Below are positions 24,233 through 30,419 of a DNA stretch of 30,419 nucleotides, piece after piece. How positions within the stretch are numbered: the stretch's first letter is position 1; each line of letters begins with the position of its first letter. The translations under genes were made by a program, and so were the position numbers. The stretch is from contig CAYTVI010000019.1 of assembly GCA_964441765.1 (NCBI GenBank), positions 1 through 30,419 on the forward strand, in the 5' to 3' direction. This DNA comes from Sulfurospirillum sp964441765 (GTDB lineage: Bacteria > Campylobacterota > Campylobacteria > Campylobacterales > Sulfurospirillaceae). The notes below the pieces were generated by a model. That model was not told the origin of the DNA and ran no database searches. It saw only the letters and a program-made list of their open reading frames with translations.

Positions 24233-25228
24233 ATGAAAATGGTTTCTGTGGTGCGTTTAGCACTGATTGGATGCTGTGCAAGCGGGCTTTTTGCACTCGA
24301 TGTGGCGGAGCTGAATAAACGTTCCGATAAAGGGTTTAAGCCTATCGTTGTCAAAGATTGGGTAAAGCCTGATGAGAGCACGATACCTAATAACTTATTT
24401 GGTGATACCGTGCGTTATGGAAAAGCACTTGTGAATGAAACGTACAAATACATCGGCCCTGAAGTGGCAGATAAAAAGATGCGCTATGCGGGCAATAACT
24501 TTGCCTGTTCGACCTGTCACCAAGAAGCAGGGACTAAAAAATGGTCAGCGCCTTTTATGGCAACCATGCCAAACTTTCCACAATACCGTAACCGTGATGA
24601 GACCATCGGAAGTATCGAAGGACGTATCAATGGTTGTATGGAGCGCAGTATGAACGGTAAGGCTTTGCCAGAAGATGGTAAAGAGATGCGAGCGATTGTG
24701 ACCTATATGCATTGGCTCTCTCAAGGTGTGCCCGTGGGTGCTAAAGTCTCTGGAGCTGAGTTTCCACAAGTCGATAGAAAGATGATTATGAGTCGTGCAG
24801 CAGACCCGATAGCGGGTAAAAAAGTTTATGTAGAGCATTGTGCATCGTGTCATGGACAAAACGGTGAGGGTGTCAAGCGTGAAGGCAAAGCCAATGGTTA
24901 TGAGTACCCAGCTCTTTGGGGGAAAGACACTTATAACACAGGTGCAGGTATGTTTAGAGTTATTCGCGCGGCAGATTGGATTGTAGCGAATATGCCTTTG
25001 GGTGCAGATAACCACAACCGTATCCTAACCGATGCGCAAGCATACGATGTTGCGGCGTATATCAATGATTACGATAAGCCTCGTCCTGTGAAAAAAGACA
25101 GACATTTGGATTTTCCAGATGTTAAAGTCAAAGTACCCGATAGCGACATTGCCCCATACAACGATGATAAAAACCGCCACCAACATAAATTTGGTCCTTA
25201 CAAAGGTATTATTATCCCTGCAAAATAA
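24233..25228 (+). CDS. tsdA: Diheme cytochrome c, TsdA-type thiosulfate dehydrogenase/tetrathionate reductase
   Basis: A 331-residue periplasmic protein with a signal peptide (MKMVSVVRLALIGCCASGLFA, cleavage near residue 21). Two heme c sites are present: C92-S-T-C95-H96 and C203-A-S-C206-H207. C135, in RINGCMERSMNG, lies 43 residues after the first heme Cys. This is the spacing I recall for the unusual Cys ligand of heme 1 in Allochromatium TsdA (C53/C96). YPALWGKDTYNTGAGM and NMPLG in the second domain also fit. TsdA interconverts thiosulfate and tetrathionate, and the Campylobacter enzyme is mainly a tetrathionate reductase. It has an AAGGAGG site 5 bases before the ATG. Direction and electron partner are not shown by sequence. 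Confidence 0.8.
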   Translation: MKMVSVVRLALIGCCASGLFALDVAELNKRSDKGFKPIVVKDWVKPDESTIPNNLFGDTVRYGKALVNETYKYIGPEVADKKMRYAGNNFACSTCHQEAGTKKWSAPFMATMPNFPQYRNRDETIGSIEGRINGCMERSMNGKALPEDGKEMRAIVTYMHWLSQGVPVGAKVSGAEFPQVDRKMIMSRAADPIAGKKVYVEHCASCHGQNGEGVKREGKANGYEYPALWGKDTYNTGAGMFRVIRAADWIVANMPLGADNHNRILTDAQAYDVAAYINDYDKPRPVKKDRHLDFPDVKVKVPDSDIAPYNDDKNRHQHKFGPYKGIIIPAK

Positions 25229-25237
25229 GTTTCTAAC

Positions 25238-25262
25238 GGAGATGAGATTTCCTCTCATCTCC
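25238..25262 (+). terminator. Hairpin after tsdA
   Basis: GGAGATGAGA (25238-25247) pairs with TCTCATCTCC (25253-25262) over a 5-base loop, 9 bases after the stop. No long T-run follows. The rest of the gap to 25380 is AT-rich and holds nothing else I can support. Confidence 0.6.
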
Positions 25263-25380
25263 TCTCTTAAATGCTTCATATGGTAACAAAATCCATACTC
25301 TATTTTCAGAACTCTTAAGTTTTAATTCATTTAAAAGCCATTTTTGACTATTTTTCTTAAAACTACTTTAAAGGAAAAAC

Positions 25381-27024
25381 ATGATTGAATGGCCAAAGAA
25401 TAATGACGCTCTAGGAACAGCGAATCGAGGAAACCCTGCTGAATCAGGATTGTGTACCTTGTGTACGTCTGATTGTAAAGGTAAGTGTGAGACATGGATG
25501 TCGAGTATGACGGGGCGAAAGATGCTTTATCCTAGAGATTTTGGCGATACAACATCGGGAGCTCGTAACACGACGCATGTTGGAGTGAATTATAATGCTT
25601 TACGTATCCAAGGGTACAACTACGGTGCAACCGGCTTAAGAGAAGGGTTAAGTCACAATCCAGACGATTGTATTTTCCCTAATGTGAGTTTATCAGGCGA
25701 ATTTGGCGCTGAGACAAAAACAAAGTTTAAATTACCGATTATGACAGGCGCTCTTGGTTCAACAGCGATTGCACGCAAGTATTGGGATTCGTTTTGTGTG
25801 GGTGCAGCACTCTCAGGCTATCCGATTGTTGTGGGCGAAAATGTTGTAGGGATTGATAAAGGAGCGGTCATTGAAAAAGGAAGAATTTCAAAAGCGCCAG
25901 AACTCGATAGACGCATCGAGAGTTATTTACGTTATTACGATGGATACGGTGCGATTATCGTTCAGATGAATGTGGAAGACACCCGAAATGGTGTGGCTGA
26001 ATACGTCATTGATAAGTTTGGTGATAAGGTTGTGATTGAGCTTAAATGGGGTCAGGGAGCCAAAGATATCGGTGGTGAAATTCAAGTAAGTAGCCTTGAT
26101 TATGCTCTCTTTTTGAAAAATCGCGGTTATATCGTTGATCCAGACCCAGCCTGTTCGGAAGCTCAAAAAGCGTTTGAGAGTGGGGCTATCAAAGCTTTTG
26201 CCCGTCACAGTCGCTTGGGAGATACCGATCTTAACAGTGAAGCTGAGGTGAAAAAGAGCTTTATGGAGGGCGTGGCGTATTTACGAAAACTAGGCTACAA
26301 GCGCATTTCCCTCAAAACGGGCTCTTATGGCAATGAAGCGTTAGCGATGGCGATTAAGTACGCGAGTGAGGCAAAATTGGATTTGTTGACCATTGATGGC
26401 TCAGGAGGAGGGACGGGCATGAGCCCTTGGAATATGATGGAAACATGGGGTGTACCATCTATTCATCTTCACGCACAAGCGTATCGTTATGCTAAAGTTT
26501 TAGAAGCACAAGGTGAAAAAGTGGTAGATATGGCTTTTGCAGGTGGCTTGGCACGAGAAGACCATATCTTCAAAGCCTTGGCGTTGGGTGCGCCATTTAC
26601 AAAACTCATTTGTATGGGACGCTCGTTGATGATTCCTGCTTTCTTAGGCTCAAATATTGAAGGCGTTTTACGTCCTGATAATAAAGAGAAAGTCTTTGGG
26701 CATTGGGAAAAGCTTCCTTCAAGTGTGACGGAAAAAGGAACACGTGCAGAGGAAATTTTTGCGGGGTATTATGATGTTCAAAAGATTGTGGGGGCAAATG
26801 AGATGGGCAAAATCCCTTACGGTGCGATTGCGGCATTTACCCTTGCTGATAAGTTAAGCACAGGACTGCAACAGCTTCTAGCGGGTGCAAGAAAGTTTAA
26901 TGTAAGCGCTATCACAAGAGACGATATTTTTGCTGGAAACGAAGAGACTGCCAAGGTCACAGGTGTGCCTTTCATGCTCGATGTGGATGATGAAAAAGCA
27001 CTGGCTATTTTGAAAAGAGCGTAG
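25381..27024 (+). CDS. FMN-binding glutamate-synthase-like enzyme, stand-alone
   Basis: A 547-residue protein of the GltB central/FMN barrel family (Pfam Glu_synthase type), without the glutaminase domain of true GOGAT and without GltD nearby. Barrel motifs are LPIMTGALGSTAI, GYPIVVGENV, ELKWGQGAKDIGGEI, LTIDGSGGGTGMSPW (the phosphate-binding GGGTG loop) and AGGLAREDHIFKALALGA. An N-terminal cluster C25-x2-C28-x3-C32-x3-C36 could bind an Fe-S centre. The reaction is unknown: amidotransfer, methylamine-type glutamate chemistry or an unrelated FMN reaction are possible. It has an AAAGGA site before the ATG and a strong hairpin terminator after it, so it is probably monocistronic. Confidence 0.85.
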   Translation: MIEWPKNNDALGTANRGNPAESGLCTLCTSDCKGKCETWMSSMTGRKMLYPRDFGDTTSGARNTTHVGVNYNALRIQGYNYGATGLREGLSHNPDDCIFPNVSLSGEFGAETKTKFKLPIMTGALGSTAIARKYWDSFCVGAALSGYPIVVGENVVGIDKGAVIEKGRISKAPELDRRIESYLRYYDGYGAIIVQMNVEDTRNGVAEYVIDKFGDKVVIELKWGQGAKDIGGEIQVSSLDYALFLKNRGYIVDPDPACSEAQKAFESGAIKAFARHSRLGDTDLNSEAEVKKSFMEGVAYLRKLGYKRISLKTGSYGNEALAMAIKYASEAKLDLLTIDGSGGGTGMSPWNMMETWGVPSIHLHAQAYRYAKVLEAQGEKVVDMAFAGGLAREDHIFKALALGAPFTKLICMGRSLMIPAFLGSNIEGVLRPDNKEKVFGHWEKLPSSVTEKGTRAEEIFAGYYDVQKIVGANEMGKIPYGAIAAFTLADKLSTGLQQLLAGARKFNVSAITRDDIFAGNEETAKVTGVPFMLDVDDEKALAILKRA

Positions 27025-27033
27025 AGTGAACAG

Positions 27034-27065
27034 TTACATGTAAGAGGATTTCTTCTTACATGTAA
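27034..27065 (+). terminator. Terminator made of two inverted palindrome copies (copies 10 and 11)
   Basis: TTACATGTAAGAGG (27034-27047) pairs with CTTCTTACATGTAA (27052-27065), one G-T wobble, over a 4-base loop, and is followed by seven T (27068-27074). It begins 9 bases after the glutamate-synthase-like stop. Both arms are copies of the dispersed palindrome. Confidence 0.85.
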
Positions 27066-27078
27066 ACTTTTTTTGTGC

Positions 27079-27084
27079 TATGAT
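27079..27084 (+). promoter_or_regulatory. Extended -10 box for the YeiH-type gene
   Basis: TATGAT preceded by TGC (extended -10 form), 25 bases upstream of the GTG start at 27110 and just after the terminator T-run. A GAGGA ribosome site lies between. Confidence 0.5.
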
Positions 27085-27109
27085 GGTACAAAAATTTGAG
27101 GAATTTTGA

Positions 27110-28120
27110 GTGCCTTTTTTCTCTGTAGATGCCTTCAAAGCCATCACGTTAGTGCTTCTTTTTGCGCTGTTTGCTTCGTTTTTATCGACACTTTCTTTTT
27201 TTAAACACTTAGCGCTCTCTCCTTTAGTCATAGGCATCATTTTAGGGATGGTTTATGCCAATACGTTTCGCTCCAAACTCCCTACGTCGTGGAATGAGGG
27301 GATACTCTTTTGCACAAAAACCTTACTTCGTTTTGGTATTATCTTGTATGGGTTTCGTATCACCTTTGGACAAATCGCACAGATGGGGATGCAAGGGGTT
27401 GTTGCGAGTGTTTTAGTGGTGAGTTTGACCTTGGTTTTAGGGTATGTTATTGGGGTGAAAGGTTTGGGGCTTGATAGCCATACGGCATTACTCACTTCGG
27501 CTGGAAGTGCTATTTGTGGAGCGGCTGCGGTATTGGCGGTGGAGGGTGTTTTAAAAAATGAAGCGCATAAAAGTGCTGTAGCCGTTGGAAGTGTGGTGCT
27601 TTTTGGCACGTTAGCGATGTTTGCCTATCCACTTGTTTATCAACTAGGGTGGTTACCTTTAAGCGAGGCTGAAGAGGGGCTTTATATCGGTGTGAGTATC
27701 CATGAAGTCGCTCAAGTCGTAGGGGCTGGAAGTGCTATCTCTTACGAAGTTGCCGATAGTGCTGTGATTGTTAAGATGTTTCGGGTGATGCTTTTAGTAC
27801 CCGTGTTGCTCATCTTTGGCGTGCTGTTTACCGCACCATCGACACACAAAAGCACTGTAGCTATTCCGTGGTTTGCGGTTTTTTTCATCGTGGTAGCAGG
27901 GTTTAACTCGTTGCATCTTTTACCCCAAACTGTGGTGAGTTCGCTCAATGCCTTAGATACCTTTTTATTGACGATGGCGATGAGTGCGCTTGGCATGGAA
28001 ACACACTTTAAAAAGTTTCGAGGAATTGGTGGTAAAGCGATGATTTTGGCGATGATTCTTTTTGTGTGGTTAGTGTTTGGAGGATTTTTTATCGTTAAGG
28101 TGTGTAGTCTTTACATGTAA
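27110..28120 (+). CDS. YeiH/UPF0324 family membrane protein (putative anion/sulfate exporter family)
   Basis: A 336-residue protein with about ten hydrophobic segments. Family features are LSPLVIGIILGMVYAN, LRFGIILYGFRITFGQI, SAGSAICGAAAVLAVEG and GVSIHEVAQVVGAGSAIS with its conserved His-Glu. The family is named for a proposed sulfate-export role, but transport has rarely been tested, so the substrate is open. The start is GTG 27110. The final codons are CTT TAC ATG TAA, so a palindrome copy supplies the C-terminus LYM and the stop codon. It is convergent with the rhodanese gene. Confidence 0.87.
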   Translation: MPFFSVDAFKAITLVLLFALFASFLSTLSFFKHLALSPLVIGIILGMVYANTFRSKLPTSWNEGILFCTKTLLRFGIILYGFRITFGQIAQMGMQGVVASVLVVSLTLVLGYVIGVKGLGLDSHTALLTSAGSAICGAAAVLAVEGVLKNEAHKSAVAVGSVVLFGTLAMFAYPLVYQLGWLPLSEAEEGLYIGVSIHEVAQVVGAGSAISYEVADSAVIVKMFRVMLLVPVLLIFGVLFTAPSTHKSTVAIPWFAVFFIVVAGFNSLHLLPQTVVSSLNALDTFLLTMAMSALGMETHFKKFRGIGGKAMILAMILFVWLVFGGFFIVKVCSLYM

Positions 28121-28144
28121 GGAAAAAAAATCCTTACATGTAAA
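28110..28144. terminator. Bidirectional hairpin made of two inverted palindrome copies (copies 12 and 13)
   Basis: TTTACATGTAAGGA (28110-28123) pairs perfectly over 14 bases with TCCTTACATGTAAA (28131-28144) across a seven-A loop. It fills the gap between two convergent genes and starts inside the last codons of the YeiH-type gene. Neither strand has a classic T-run after the stem. Confidence 0.75.
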
Positions 28145-28151
28145 AAAGTAT

Positions 28152-28616
28152 TTAGTCTACGCTTGGAAGTTTTTTCTCAAGCCACAAATCCATTCCGCCA
28201 TCGATAACGGAGACATTTTTAAAGCCGTATTCTTTGAGTGTTTTAGCTGCTAGGCTAGAGCGTGCACCTGTTTTACACATAACGTAGATTTCATCATCAA
28301 TTTTTAATCCTGATTTTTGAAGTCCTGGCTCCATTTTGCCACGACTAAGATGTTTTTGATTTTTCCAATCGACTTTTCCAAAAGTTTTGATTTCATCCGC
28401 TTCTCTGACATCGACGATGATAACACTTGGTTTTTCTTTCATGATTTGCACCATCTGCTCGCCAGAGACAACTTTTATCTCTTTTTTGGCATCGGCTACT
28501 TTTTCTTTAAAAACCGCATCAAAATTTGGAGCTGTTGCTGCTGGTTGTGAACTTGCGCATCCACTGAATAAGAGTGCCGCTAAGACAACACTGCTTCCTA
28601 AGACCTTGATTTTCAT
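28152..28616 (-). CDS. Rhodanese-domain lipoprotein
   Basis: A 154-residue envelope protein with a lipoprotein signal (LLFSGC, lipidated C20) and a single rhodanese domain: VIIVDVREADE near residue 65, then the active-site loop C114-KTGAR-S120, and GFKNVSVIDGGMDLWL. The six-residue loop and its Cys suggest sulfurtransferase or persulfide chemistry at the cell surface or in the periplasm. It has AAGGAG before the ATG. Its position between a YeiH-type transporter and a YgbA-type gene does not define a pathway. Physiological donor and acceptor are unknown. Confidence 0.93.
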   Translation of the reverse strand: MKIKVLGSSVVLAALLFSGCASSQPAATAPNFDAVFKEKVADAKKEIKVVSGEQMVQIMKEKPSVIIVDVREADEIKTFGKVDWKNQKHLSRGKMEPGLQKSGLKIDDEIYVMCKTGARSSLAAKTLKEYGFKNVSVIDGGMDLWLEKKLPSVD

Positions 28617-28649
28617 AAGAACTCCTTTTAAAAAATATAAACCAAACCC

Positions 28650-28655
28650 ATTATA
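28650..28655 (-). promoter_or_regulatory. -10 box of the rhodanese gene
   Basis: TATAAT on the minus strand, 33 bases upstream of the ATG at 28616; divergent from the next -10 box. Confidence 0.5.
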
Positions 28656-28668
28656 AATATTAAATGAT

Positions 28669-28674
28669 TATAAT
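28669..28674 (+). promoter_or_regulatory. -10 box for the YgbA-like gene
   Basis: TATAAT on the plus strand, 75 bases upstream of the ATG at 28750. It leaves a leader of roughly 68 nt, room for control by a nitrosative-stress regulator, though I see no clear operator. Confidence 0.45.
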
Positions 28675-28749
28675 ATGTTTAAATTAGTTTTTTGATTTAA
28701 TAGATGAAATTTATGGAACGTGCTATAAGACAAAGAAAAAAGAGTAGTT

Positions 28750-29097
28750 ATGACCCAAGAAAAATTACAAAGTGATAGCCAAACCTTGCATCGCTTTATA
28801 CAACTGCATTGCAGCAAAGAACACAAAGATGTTCCAAAACAAGAAGGGGTTTTAGAGGTATATTTTCGTGAAACACCTTTAGAAAAACTCTCCTATGAGC
28901 TGTGCGAAGAGTGTGAAGTGCTACTGCACTATGCCTACAATAAGCTTCAAAACTGTCCGCATGAGACAAAACCGAGTTGTCGAAAGTGTCCAAAGCCTTG
29001 TTATGATAAGCCAATGTGGAAAAAGATGGCGCATATTATGATGTACAGTGGGATGCGTTTGGGACTAACCAAGATGCGAAAACTCTTTTTCAAGTGA
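28750..29097 (+). CDS. YgbA-like Cys-rich protein (nitrous oxide-stimulated promoter family)
   Basis: A 115-residue protein resembling the small YgbA_NO family, named for induction under nitrosative conditions. The conserved Cys pattern is visible: CEECEVLLHYAYNKLQNCP followed by CRKCPKPCYDKPMW, then a C-terminal helix with HIMMYSGMR. The Cys cluster probably binds iron-sulfur or another metal. Function is unproven, although E. coli YgbA has been tied to recovery from nitric oxide. It overlaps the following radical SAM gene by 4 bases (GTGA), which suggests coupled expression. Confidence 0.75.
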   Translation: MTQEKLQSDSQTLHRFIQLHCSKEHKDVPKQEGVLEVYFRETPLEKLSYELCEECEVLLHYAYNKLQNCPHETKPSCRKCPKPCYDKPMWKKMAHIMMYSGMRLGLTKMRKLFFK

Positions 29098-30419
29098 AAC
29101 TTCCTTACCTAAGCCACAAAGCGTATATGCTTTCGCATTATGGCGAAGCACTCTTTAGCATCCCTGTCAATCTTGAGTTTGGCTGTCCAAACCGAGAAGG
29201 TGATGGAACAGGTGGGTGTACGTTTTGCCCCGAACATGGAAGCCGTGCGGCTCAAATCGCTGATGCTAAAAGCGTGGAAGAGCAGATAGAAAAAGCGCTT
29301 TTATTTGCCAAAAAGCGTTACCATGCCTCATCGTTTGCGCTGTATATTCAAGCCTATACGGGGACATTTGCTTCATTAGTCACTCAAAAAAAGACGTATG
29401 AAAAACTGCTCTCATTTTACCCTTTTCGTGCCTTGCACATCGGAACAAGACCTGATTGTTTAAGTGAAGCGACGATAGCGTATTTATGCGAGCTCAATAA
29501 AACAAGAGAAGTCGTCGTGGAACTGGGTGTGCAAAGTCTGCACGATGCGAGTTTAAAACGTATGAACCGTGGGCATGACGCCATTTGTTCGTTGGAGGCG
29601 ATTAAGCGGTTGCATCATAGAGGCTTGAAAGTCTATGCGCATCTTATTATCGGTTTGCCTCATGAAACATCTGATATGTGGAAACAAAGCGTTTTAGGCT
29701 TAGTGGACGTGGGCATTGATGGCATCAAGTTTCACAATCTTCACATCATCCAAGGGACACAACTGGCTCGTGAATACGAAAAGATGCCTTTTGAGCTTTT
29801 AGATGAGTACGCCTATGCAGAAGCTTTGATAAACCTTTTGCGTTTTATACCTTCACACATTCCTATCTTACGCCTTGCCACCGATACACCCAAAAAAGAG
29901 TTAATCGCTCCAAAATGGCATATAGCAAAGGGACAATTTGCCGAATATATTGCTCAAACCATGCGGTATCGCGGTATTAGACAAGGTGATTTGGTTGAAA
30001 ATCAGCTTGAAATAAGTTATGAAATACCACAAAAAATAAATCTAAACGATGGAAGTACGACTTTTTGGAGTCAAAACCATCGTGATTATTACCATCCAAA
30101 AGCAGGAGCGTATGCCCAAGCTCAAAAACTATTTCTTGAAAAATCAGAGCTTAAAGAGCGTCTTGAAAAAGAAGATGTCACGCTTTTAGATATCGGTTTT
30201 GGCATGGGATACAACACCTTTTTAGCTTCCACATTAGCGCAAAAGCTCGCAAAACACCATTTACATATAAGTGCGATTGACCAAGACAGACTCCTTTTAA
30301 AACAAAGTGCGGATGTGGTGGGAGAACCTTTACATGTAAAAATGCTGAATGCCCTTTTTGCATGTAAAACGTATGAAGATAGCTTTACTACGGTAACATT
30401 CTTAAACGCTGAGGCACGC
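29094..30419 (+). CDS. Fusion of TIGR01212-like radical SAM domain and MnmD-like tRNA methyltransferase (3' end outside window)
   Basis: An open frame without a stop for 442 codons to the window end. Residues 1-310 form a radical SAM domain of the YhcC/YtqA (TIGR01212) type: C31-x10-C42-x2-C45 (PNREGDGTGGCTFC), YIQAYTGTFA, ELGVQSLHDASLKRMNRGHD and HLIIGLPHET. From about residue 320 a second domain starts (TTFWSQNHRDYYHPKAGAYA), with SAM-binding D366-IGFGMGYN, like the MnmD methyltransferase part of MnmC. The GTG start overlaps the YgbA-like stop. MnmD methylates nm5U to mnm5U at tRNA position 34. A palindrome copy at 30330 reads PLHVK. Confidence 0.85.
   Translation, partial: MKLPYLSHKAYMLSHYGEALFSIPVNLEFGCPNREGDGTGGCTFCPEHGSRAAQIADAKSVEEQIEKALLFAKKRYHASSFALYIQAYTGTFASLVTQKKTYEKLLSFYPFRALHIGTRPDCLSEATIAYLCELNKTREVVVELGVQSLHDASLKRMNRGHDAICSLEAIKRLHHRGLKVYAHLIIGLPHETSDMWKQSVLGLVDVGIDGIKFHNLHIIQGTQLAREYEKMPFELLDEYAYAEALINLLRFIPSHIPILRLATDTPKKELIAPKWHIAKGQFAEYIAQTMRYRGIRQGDLVENQLEISYEIPQKINLNDGSTTFWSQNHRDYYHPKAGAYAQAQKLFLEKSELKERLEKEDVTLLDIGFGMGYNTFLASTLAQKLAKHHLHISAIDQDRLLLKQSADVVGEPLHVKMLNALFACKTYEDSFTTVTFLNAEAR
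30330..30339. repeat. TTACATGTAA palindrome, copy 14 (in the methyltransferase domain)
   Basis: Context CTTTACATGTAAA, read Pro-Leu-His-Val-Lys. A one-mismatch copy, TTTGCATGTAAA, follows at 30356-30367 and reads Phe-Ala-Cys-Lys. Confidence 0.95.

Noticed and set aside
17690..28616. A single sulfur-oxidation island joining the TauE-type transporter, tsdA, YeiH-type transporter and rhodanese
   Set aside because: The genes are on different strands, separated by unrelated genes and their own promoters or terminators; only a loose thematic link can be supported.
4067..30339. The palindrome as an operator for one transcription factor (Fnr/Crp-like)
   Set aside because: Most copies lie deep inside coding sequences of unrelated genes, and the word does not match the TTGAT-N4-ATCAA or TGTGA-type boxes; a genome-signature role fits better.
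4067..30339. The palindrome as a parS-type centromere or a CRISPR repeat
   Set aside because: Copies are single, spread over 26 kb without regular spacing, and the sequence is unlike the parS consensus I know.

Overview
The window looks like a chromosomal segment of a Campylobacterota (epsilonproteobacterial) species, most likely Sulfurospirillum or a close relative. The grounds are: AT-rich DNA; a CosR/HsrA-family regulator beside ppx, ferredoxin and folB; the block M23 peptidase-minC-lpxC-tsaB-thrB-ylxR-infB-rbfA-rimP, an order I recall from Campylobacter and Helicobacter; and a TsdA-type diheme cytochrome. The genus is inferred from gene content, not from a search. I saw no rRNA, tRNA, insertion sequence, prophage or CRISPR array. 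Coding density is high and genes often overlap by 4-20 bases.

Layout. (1) 1-4787, minus strand: ppx/gppA, a 2[4Fe-4S] ferredoxin, a histidine kinase overlapping a CosR-like response regulator, folB and plsY. (2) 4790-4890: divergent promoters for plsY-folB (left) and nadA (right). (3) 4890-7786, plus strand: nadA, nadC, flhB. (4) 7847-18445, plus strand: a long tightly packed run with a DHH phosphoesterase, M23 peptidase, minC, lpxC, tsaB-like, thrB, ylxR, infB, rbfA, rimP, ribD and a TauE/TSUP transporter, combining envelope, division and translation genes. (5) 18428-20935, minus: a membrane CHASE4-like/PAS/degenerate GGDEF/EAL protein. (6) 21141-21356: a cold shock protein. (7) 21363-24113, minus: a three-gene sensory operon (membrane-anchored periplasmic sensor, OmpR-type regulator, histidine kinase), divergent from the tsdA-like cytochrome at 24233, whose upstream region carries two 11-bp-spaced ATTGACG repeats. 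(8) 25381-28616: an FMN-type glutamate-synthase-like enzyme, a YeiH-type transporter and a convergent rhodanese lipoprotein. (9) 28750 to the end: a YgbA-type Cys-rich protein and an ORF that leaves the window, fusing a TIGR01212-like radical SAM domain to an MnmD-like tRNA methyltransferase domain.

The most unusual signal is a dispersed palindrome, core TTACATGTAA and consensus CTTTACATGTAAAG, present 14 times in 30 kb where chance predicts well below one. Most copies lie inside genes, read as Leu-His-Val-Lys/Ser or Phe-Thr-Cys-Lys. Four copies form two inverted pairs that make intergenic hairpins. It behaves like a HIP1-type or DNA-uptake-type genome signature, or a methylation or architecture site. 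Other points of interest are a CosR homologue that keeps both a phosphorylatable Asp and an adjacent kinase, the radical SAM-MnmD fusion, the sensory operon controlling a probable tetrathionate/thiosulfate cytochrome, and two genes whose best starts appear to be non-canonical codons.
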